A stretch of 64,000 nucleotides of DNA from Blautia sp. BIOML-A1 (GTDB lineage Bacteria; Bacillota; Clostridia; Lachnospirales; Lachnospiraceae). Of this stretch, positions 58,692 to 64,000 are shown piece by piece. Below the pieces are notes generated by a model. The model searched no databases, had not been told where the DNA came from, and saw only the letters and a list, made by a program, of their open reading frames with translations. Within the stretch, counting starts at the first letter, position 1, and each line of letters starts with the position of its first letter. Made by a program: the position numbers and the translations under genes. Location: positions 1 to 64,000 of the forward strand of contig NZ_WWVR01000004.1 in assembly GCF_009883055.1 (NCBI RefSeq), read 5' to 3'.

Positions 58692-59456
58692 ATGATTTTA
58701 GCCATTGATATCGGAAACACCAACATTGTAGTTGGCTGTATTGAAGAAAAGAAGATTTATTTTATAGAGAGAATCTCCACAAACCATACCAAGACAGAAC
58801 TGGAATATGCCATCGATCTCAAGACGATACTTGATATCCATCATATCAAACGTCCGGATATTGAGGGAGCTATTATTTCTTCTGTAGTTCCACAGATTAC
58901 GAATGCTGTGAAGCTTGCAGTCGAAAAAATCCTCAAGAAGCAGCCGATGATCCTGGGACCCGGAGTCAAGACAGGACTGAATATTGTTCTTGATAATCCT
59001 GGAGAGATGGGAGCAGACCGCGTTGCGGACGCAGTTGCAGCACTGGCACAGTATCCGGTACCGCTTGTTATCGTGGATATGGGAACAGCAACAACTATTT
59101 CCGTTCTGGATGACAGGAAACGTTATATTGGCGGTATGATTATGCCGGGAGTCAGAATTTCTCTGGACGCACTGACCGCCAGGGCTTCTCAGCTCAGTGG
59201 AATCAGTATTGAAGAGCCAAAGAGACTCATTGGACGGAACACCGTCGACTGTATGAAGAGTGGGATCCTTTATGGAAATGCAGCAGCGGTGGACGGTATT
59301 GTGGACAGGATCGAAGAGGAGCTTGGACAGAAGGTTACCGTGATCGCTACGGGTGGAATGTCCAGAAAGATCATTCCGCACTGTAAACGGGAGATGATCC
59401 TCGACTGCGATCTGCTTCTCAAAGGACTTCAGGTCATCTACGATAAAAACAAATAA
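58692..59456 (+). CDS. coaX: Type III pantothenate kinase
   Basis: A 254-residue kinase of the ASKHA fold that phosphorylates pantothenate, the first step to coenzyme A. MILAIDIGNTNIVVGC (phosphate loop), GADRVADAVAA (about residues 98-108), and VDMGTATTISVLD with GGMIMPGVRISLDAL are CoaX hallmarks. The ATG at 58692 is preferred over 58683 because it gives the usual N terminus and better spacing to AGGA. It follows the S component closely and ends at a terminator. Confidence 0.95.
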   Translation: MILAIDIGNTNIVVGCIEEKKIYFIERISTNHTKTELEYAIDLKTILDIHHIKRPDIEGAIISSVVPQITNAVKLAVEKILKKQPMILGPGVKTGLNIVLDNPGEMGADRVADAVAALAQYPVPLVIVDMGTATTISVLDDRKRYIGGMIMPGVRISLDALTARASQLSGISIEEPKRLIGRNTVDCMKSGILYGNAAAVDGIVDRIEEELGQKVTVIATGGMSRKIIPHCKREMILDCDLLLKGLQVIYDKNK

Positions 59457-59468
59457 GAATTATTAAAT

Positions 59469-59519
59469 AAAAGTCATTTCTTTCAACTGTATAAAAACAG
59501 CGGAGCGAAATGACTTTTT
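59469..59519. terminator. Bidirectional terminator between coaX and the RluA-type gene
   Basis: AAAAGTCATTTC pairs with GAAATGACTTTT, with T-runs in both directions. Confidence 0.85.
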
Positions 59520-59523
59520 CTTT

Positions 59524-60405
59524 TCAGAATCCCCGTGTCATATCGTGTGGGACGGGGGCAGTGAAGCAAAGGTCTTTGCCGGTCAGAGGATGGCGGAAAT
59601 TTAATTGGTAAGAATGAAGGGGCTGACGTTTAAAATGATCATATACCGGACAATACAGATAATCCGCAGGGAGCGGGTGTCCAATGTATCCCATATGCAC
59701 CCGAATCTGGTGAGTACGCCCTGTTTCCAGATGGATTTCCAGGAGGGAGTGATCATTTCGGACGGCGAGCCGCTCATAATGTGTGACCGCAGTTTCGCCA
59801 TACTCCGGATCGACCTGACGCTGGATTACGGAATCCGAGACACGGCCGATGGGAGCTGAGATGGTTCCGGACGGTGGAGTAACACCGCGGACCACAGCCA
59901 GGTAAGTGCGCCGGATTTCTCTGTTACGCATCTGTGCAGAGAGAATCGCGGCACTGAGGGCATTCTTGGCAAGAACCAGGGCTCCGGAGGTGTCACGGTC
60001 CAGACGGTTGATGCAGCGGAAGGGACAGAATTCTCCTCTTTCCTGGAAATAAAAAGCAGCGGCATTGGCGAGCGTGTTGGTATAATTTCCAATAGAAGGA
60101 TGGACCGGCATATCGGCGGGCTTATTCAGGACAAGAATGTCCTCATCCTCATAAAGAATGTTAAGGGGCAGGGATGCAGGAACGATTCCTTCCGTGGTGG
60201 CTGTTTCCATGACGCGAACTCGGAAAAGATCTCCTTCTTTTAGAATGCTTCGTCCCCCGGCACGCACTCCATTTACGAGAAGTGCCTCTTTATCAGGCTT
60301 CATGGAAGTCAGAATATGCCGGGAAAATCCCTTTGAGCGCAGAAATTCAAGCACCTGCACACCGGCTTCCTGTGATGTGATCGTGTATGTTAAGATTTTA
60401 TCCAT
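59524..60405 (-). CDS. RluA-family pseudouridine synthase
   Basis: A 293-residue RNA-modifying enzyme. Residues about 15-75 form an S4-like RNA-binding domain (SRHILTSMKPDKEALLVNG). The catalytic domain has the motif RLDRDTSG with the nucleophile Asp136, then RTHQIRVHMGYIGHPLPAD near the C terminus. It converts specific uridines of rRNA or tRNA to pseudouridine; the target cannot be read here. The first His of the usual HRLDxxTSG is replaced by Asn (INRLDRDTSG), a common variation. The start at 60405 follows GGAGAAT. It is a single leftward gene. Confidence 0.9.
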   Translation of the reverse strand: MDKILTYTITSQEAGVQVLEFLRSKGFSRHILTSMKPDKEALLVNGVRAGGRSILKEGDLFRVRVMETATTEGIVPASLPLNILYEDEDILVLNKPADMPVHPSIGNYTNTLANAAAFYFQERGEFCPFRCINRLDRDTSGALVLAKNALSAAILSAQMRNREIRRTYLAVVRGVTPPSGTISAPIGRVSDSVIQRQVDPEYGETAVTHYERLAVRNDHSLLEIHLETGRTHQIRVHMGYIGHPLPADYLYCPVYDHFKRQPLHSYQLNFRHPLTGKDLCFTAPVPHDMTRGF

Positions 60406-60610
60406 AAAAATTCTCCGTTTTGATGATTGGTCTGGCATCAGTATAGGACAACGACATGAAAAATTCTACAGATTTTGTAAAAATAAATGGAAAATGGAAT
60501 CACAATCCGATATATAATAAGGTAAATAGTGGTTACAGGGCATTTATGACTCGCCGTTATAATAAAAAGGAAAATTATTACATAAGCTAAGAATACATAA
60601 GGCCGGGGGA

Positions 60611-62062
60611 ATGAGACAAATGAGCGAAGAAAAAAAGATCAGCAGGAAGACACTAAAGATTATTTTAGGCGTGTGTATCGGGGCCATGGCTGCACTGACA
60701 GTGGGATTTTTTGCCTATATCCATATCGCAGATACGAACACGCTGGGGCGTAAGATTTCGATTTATGGCCTGGATGTGTCCCGGCTGAGCACAGCAGATG
60801 CAAAACAGAAGATCCTGACAGCTTTTCAGAATAAGAAAATAGTATTTCAGGAGAATGGTCAGGAGGTTTACAGCCTGACACTGAAAGACATGGGCTACAG
60901 CCTGGATGAGAGTGATCTTGAGGTACAGCTTACAGAACTTCAGAAGAAGAGAGAAGCAAACCGTAAGATCTTTGCAAAGCAGGAAAATGTCAATATTTCC
61001 TACAAGGTCAACAGAAATACAGAGCAGGAAAAAACAGCCCTTGCTGCAGAGCATTTTGGAGACAGAGAACGTACCGCTTCCACAGATGCATCGATTCAGT
61101 ACGATGACCAGAAAAGAGAATTTACACTTACCAGTGAAAGTCAGGGTGATGAGATTGATGAAAGCCGACTTCTAAGTTTCGTCGATCAGACACTGGATGC
61201 GGATTTTACTTCCGGACTTCTTGATGAGGAAGCACGGATCACAATGGGAACAGAATGCTATAAGCTTCCGCAGACTTCTGCTGATGAGGAAATGCAGAAT
61301 AAACTGGCCGCTTTGAATGAACAGCTTAAGAAGTACAGAAGCACAACCATTACCTATACCTTTGGGAATACTACAGAGGTTCTGGATTCCCAGACCATCG
61401 ATTCCTGGATCACGATCGACGGAGAGAATATCGGAATTGATCAGGAAGCTGCGAAGGCATATATTCAGAATCTTGCGAATACCTACAATACAATCTATGT
61501 GCCGAGAACCTTCCATACATCATACGGAAACGATGTGACAATCTCCGGGAATGAATATGGTTTCCAGATCGACCAGGATGGAGAATTTGCACAGCTCCTT
61601 GAGGACTTAAAGAGCGGAACGGCAGTTTCCAGAGATCCGGTATACAGCATTCAGGGAATGCAGCGTAACGGAACGGACGATCTGGCAGGAAGCTATATCG
61701 AAGTCAGTCTGGATAATCAGCATCTGTGGCTTTATAAGGACGGTGCACTTGTGACAGAAACTGACATTGTAAGCGGTGCTCCGACCAAGGGCAGAGAGAC
61801 GTATCGTGGTGCATGGCCGATCGCATACAAGGCAAGTCCGTTTGAATTATCAAGCGAAGAGTATGGATATAACGTCAAGGTAAACTATTGGATGCCATTC
61901 GTATATGGTCAGGGGCTTCATGACGCATCCTGGCAGTCTTCCTTTGGGGGAAACCGTTATAAATCCGGTGCCGGAAGCCACGGCTGCATCAATCTCCCTG
62001 AAGATCAGGCAGCGTTGATCTATAATACGATCGATGGCGGTTATCCGATCATTATCTATTAA
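60611..62062 (+). CDS. L,D-transpeptidase (YkuD domain) with peptidoglycan-binding region
   Basis: A 483-residue membrane-anchored enzyme. One membrane helix (about residues 17-38) follows a short Lys-rich cytoplasmic start. Two repeats of a PG_binding_4 type (about 50-330) lead to a YkuD catalytic domain (about 355-483) with SHGCINLP (Cys459 as nucleophile). It forms 3-3 cross-links in peptidoglycan or attaches wall proteins, and resists most beta-lactams. The start at 60611 follows GGGGGA. The gap 60406-60610 contains AT-rich promoter-like sequence, including TATAAT near 60570, and no gene. A strong terminator follows. Confidence 0.92.
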   Translation: MRQMSEEKKISRKTLKIILGVCIGAMAALTVGFFAYIHIADTNTLGRKISIYGLDVSRLSTADAKQKILTAFQNKKIVFQENGQEVYSLTLKDMGYSLDESDLEVQLTELQKKREANRKIFAKQENVNISYKVNRNTEQEKTALAAEHFGDRERTASTDASIQYDDQKREFTLTSESQGDEIDESRLLSFVDQTLDADFTSGLLDEEARITMGTECYKLPQTSADEEMQNKLAALNEQLKKYRSTTITYTFGNTTEVLDSQTIDSWITIDGENIGIDQEAAKAYIQNLANTYNTIYVPRTFHTSYGNDVTISGNEYGFQIDQDGEFAQLLEDLKSGTAVSRDPVYSIQGMQRNGTDDLAGSYIEVSLDNQHLWLYKDGALVTETDIVSGAPTKGRETYRGAWPIAYKASPFELSSEEYGYNVKVNYWMPFVYGQGLHDASWQSSFGGNRYKSGAGSHGCINLPEDQAALIYNTIDGGYPIIIY

Positions 62063-62072
62063 ATGTCACAGA

Positions 62073-62124
62073 GACGTACTGCGGTAATGATTTTGAATCA
62101 TTGCTGCGGTGCGTCTTCTTTTTT
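62073..62124 (+). terminator. Intrinsic terminator after the L,D-transpeptidase gene
   Basis: GACGTACTGCGGTAATGATT pairs with AATCATTGCTGCGGTGCGTC using several G-U pairs, followed by TTCTTTTTT. Confidence 0.85.
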
Positions 62125-62153
62125 GGAAAAAATATGGGAAAAAGTGCATTTCG

Positions 62154-62182
62154 TTGACATTTTTTATACAAAATAATATAAT
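62154..62182 (+). promoter_or_regulatory. Consensus promoter for cbiD
   Basis: TTGACA (62154-62159) and TATAAT (62177-62182) are 17 bases apart, a perfect consensus. The leader is only about 20 bases, leaving no room for a cobalamin riboswitch. Confidence 0.82.
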
Positions 62183-62209
62183 TAATGGGCAGATGCAAGG
62201 AGGAATTTT

Positions 62210-63385
62210 ATGGTACATAAAACCGGACTGGAAGACTATTATGTAGTCAGAAATCAGAAGAAATTACGCTTTGGTTATACAACTGGTTCCTGTGCGGCAG
62301 GAGCAGCCAGAGGAGCAGCGGAGCTCCTTTTGGGAGAAGATGAGATCGGAGAAGCAGAACTTATGACCCCGAAGGGGATTCTTCTTCATCTGGAACTTCT
62401 GGACATGAAGCGGGATGAGAACGCGGCAAGCTGTGCAGTCCGTAAGGATGCGGGAGACGATCCGGATACCACGAATGGAATCCTGGTTTATGCAAAGGTT
62501 GAGAAATTTCAGATACGGTCGGATATGGAGGATCGTATTGTAATAGATGGAGGTACAGGAGTCGGACGGGTGACCAAACCCGGGCTTTCCCAGAAAATCG
62601 GGGAGGCTGCAATCAATCCAGTGCCGAGGGCTATGATCTTACAGGCAGTAGAGGAAATCGCGGACAGGTATCACTATGAGGGCGGACTCAAGGTGACGAT
62701 CTCTGTTCCGGAAGGGGAAAAAATAGCCAGAAAGACCTTCAATCCCCGTCTGGGAATTGTTGGCGGTATCTCGATCCTTGGTACATCCGGGATCGTAGAG
62801 CCTATGAGCGAGAAGGCTCTGATCGACAGTATCCGGGTGGAAATGTCGCAGCATGCGGCAATGGGAGAGCAGTATATGCTGGTGACTCCCGGAAATTATG
62901 GAGCCGATTACCTGAGAGAGCATATGGCACTTCCCTTCGAAAAAAACATCAAATGCAGCAACTATGTGGGTGAGACAATTGATATGGCCGTTGATATGGG
63001 GGTGAAGGGAATCCTCTTTATTTCCCATATCGGTAAATTTGTCAAGGTTGCGGCGGGTATCATGAATACCCATTCACACAGTGCAGATGCACGTATGGAG
63101 GTACTTTGTGCCAATGCCATCCGTGCAGGCGGGGATCTTGCATGCGCCAGATCCATTCTTCAGTGTAACACCACAGACGAGGCATTGCGTGTCCTCGATG
63201 AGAATCATATTCTCAGGGAAACGATGAAAGAGATCACAGACAGGATCCAGTTTTATCTGGATCATCGTTCCTATCAGCAGATCCTGCTTGGTGCGGTGAT
63301 CTTTTCTAATGAATACGGATATCTTGGACAGACAGAGCATGCAGCAGAACTTATCAACAAAATCAGTAAAGGAGATAGAGAGTAA
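62210..63385 (+). CDS. cbiD: Cobalt-precorrin-5B C1-methyltransferase
   Basis: A 391-residue enzyme of the anaerobic cobalamin route that methylates C1 of cobalt-precorrin-5B. LRFGYTTGSCAAGAARGAAELL (shown in part: GYTTGSCAAGAA) is the CbiD opening. DGGTGVGRVTKPGL, GGISILGTSGIVEPMS and FISHIGKFVKVAAGIMNTHS are further family regions. The length is normal. AAGGAGG precedes the ATG. Its stop overlaps the cbiF start by one base, so the pair is coupled. The upper corrin genes before CbiD are not in the window. Confidence 0.96.
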   Translation: MVHKTGLEDYYVVRNQKKLRFGYTTGSCAAGAARGAAELLLGEDEIGEAELMTPKGILLHLELLDMKRDENAASCAVRKDAGDDPDTTNGILVYAKVEKFQIRSDMEDRIVIDGGTGVGRVTKPGLSQKIGEAAINPVPRAMILQAVEEIADRYHYEGGLKVTISVPEGEKIARKTFNPRLGIVGGISILGTSGIVEPMSEKALIDSIRVEMSQHAAMGEQYMLVTPGNYGADYLREHMALPFEKNIKCSNYVGETIDMAVDMGVKGILFISHIGKFVKVAAGIMNTHSHSADARMEVLCANAIRAGGDLACARSILQCNTTDEALRVLDENHILRETMKEITDRIQFYLDHRSYQQILLGAVIFSNEYGYLGQTEHAAELINKISKGDRE

Positions 63386-64000
63386 TGGTACATTTCGTAG
63401 GAGCAGGTCCGGGAGCACCGGATCTTATCACAGTCAGAGGAAAACAGTATCTTGAGGAGGCTGACGTTATCATCTATGCAGGATCTCTTGTAAATCCGCA
63501 GCTTCTCGAATACAGCAAGGATGTATGCACGATCCATAACAGTGCCAAAATGACACTGGAAGAAGTGATCAGTGTGATCGAGAATGCAGAGGCAGAAGGA
63601 AAGACAACAGTACGTCTTCACACAGGAGACCCATGCATCTACGGTGCGATCCGTGAGCAGATGGATATCCTCGATGAAAAAGGAATTGCTTATGATTATT
63701 GTCCTGGAGTCAGTGCATTCTGCGGAGCAGCCAGTGCGCTGAATCTGGAATATACACTTCCGGAGATTTCACAGAGCGTGATCATCACCAGAATGGAAGG
63801 ACGTACTCCTGTTCCGAGCAAGGAGAGCATTCAGTCCTTTGCAGCACATCAGGCAACCATGGTTGTATTCTTAAGTACAGGAATGCTTGAGGAACTGAGC
63901 AGAAGACTGATCGAGGGCGGATATACAAAGGATACTCCGGCGGCGATCGTTTACAAGGCAACCTGGCCGGATGAGAAGAAATTTGTCTGCACAGTCGGCA
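63385..64000 (+). CDS. cbiF: Precorrin-4 / cobalt-precorrin-4 C11-methyltransferase, partial at window edge
   Basis: The first 205 residues of a SAM-dependent tetrapyrrole methylase; the window ends before the stop. VHFVGAGPGAPDLITVRG (residues 2-19) is the family P-loop, HTGDPCIYGAI (about 79-89) the second SAM motif, and PGVSAFCGAASALNLEYTLPE with VIITRMEGRTPVP identifies the C11-methylating branch (CbiF/CobM). The full enzyme is about 250 residues, so roughly 45 are missing. Translation begins at the last base of the cbiD stop. Confidence 0.94.
   Translation, partial: MVHFVGAGPGAPDLITVRGKQYLEEADVIIYAGSLVNPQLLEYSKDVCTIHNSAKMTLEEVISVIENAEAEGKTTVRLHTGDPCIYGAIREQMDILDEKGIAYDYCPGVSAFCGAASALNLEYTLPEISQSVIITRMEGRTPVPSKESIQSFAAHQATMVVFLSTGMLEELSRRLIEGGYTKDTPAAIVYKATWPDEKKFVCTVG

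Noticed and set aside
1..64000. tRNA, rRNA or CRISPR arrays
   Set aside because: No tRNA-like cloverleaf, rRNA segment or regularly spaced repeat-spacer pattern was seen; a tRNAscan or CRISPR search was not possible here.

Overview
The window reads as a chromosomal segment of a strictly anaerobic Gram-positive gut bacterium of the Lachnospiraceae, probably Blautia-like. The evidence is a single-chain pyruvate:ferredoxin oxidoreductase, an anaerobic-type cobalamin pathway (CbiD, CbiF, CobT/U/S/C), a selenium-linked molybdenum hydroxylase system, the [FeFe]-hydrogenase maturase HydE, type III pantothenate kinase, strong AGGAGG ribosome sites and sigma-A-like promoters. The genus is an inference. 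I see no rRNA, tRNA, CRISPR array or intact insertion sequence.

Layout. 1-790: remnant of an IS200/IS605-type right end lying against a broken Uma2-family gene. 0.8-4.7 kb: acyltransferase, NhaC antiporter, C39-like peptidase, zinc-dependent phospholipase-like protein. 4.9-11.8 kb: secreted NlpC/P60 protein with a Pro-Thr stalk, transglutaminase-like protein, DUF4203 membrane protein, YbaK deacylase, ABC-F ATPase. 12.1-16.3 kb: Rrf2 regulator with a cysteine cluster, then nifJ. 16.4-20.5 kb: YfhO / GT2 / GtrA, a three-part surface glycosylation set. 20.6-23.9 kb: cobalamin nucleotide-loop assembly genes, including a short second CobU-like gene. 24.1-42.9 kb and 50.4-52.7 kb: a large anaerobic purine (uric acid/xanthine) breakdown island. 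43.1-50.4 kb: DUF1015 protein, an SPFH / zinc-ribbon / TPM membrane set, and an antiporter paired with a cytidylate-kinase-like protein. 52.7-55.9 kb: HydE, an SH3 lipoprotein, LuxS, a cyclophilin lipoprotein. 56-62 kb: MnmM-like methyltransferase, coenzyme A genes (coaBC, pantothenate transporter, coaX), RluA-type pseudouridine synthase, L,D-transpeptidase. 62.2-64 kb: cbiD and the start of cbiF, cut by the window edge.

The purine island is the centre of interest. Rightward genes are ssnA, a shortened ygfK, a fused selenium-type xanthine dehydrogenase, a four-cluster ferredoxin, xdhABC, yqeB and a yqeC-mocA fusion. Leftward genes are two microcompartment (BMC) shell proteins, carbamate kinase, ygeW, ygeY and ygeX. 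A PAS/HTH regulator and hyuA lie about 8 kb further on. Homologous gene sets are known from gut bacteria to allow anaerobic uric acid and purine use. Read together, the hydroxylases supply or consume xanthine-level purines, amidohydrolases and hydantoinase open rings, YgeX gives pyruvate and ammonia, YgeW with carbamate kinase makes ATP from carbamoyl groups, and nifJ oxidises the pyruvate. The least explained parts are the BMC shell pair, the YgfK lacking its central flavin/NAD(P)H region, a roughly 114-nt structured leader before ygeW, an attenuator-like leader before xdhA, and 20-bp phased repeats in the hyuA promoter region.
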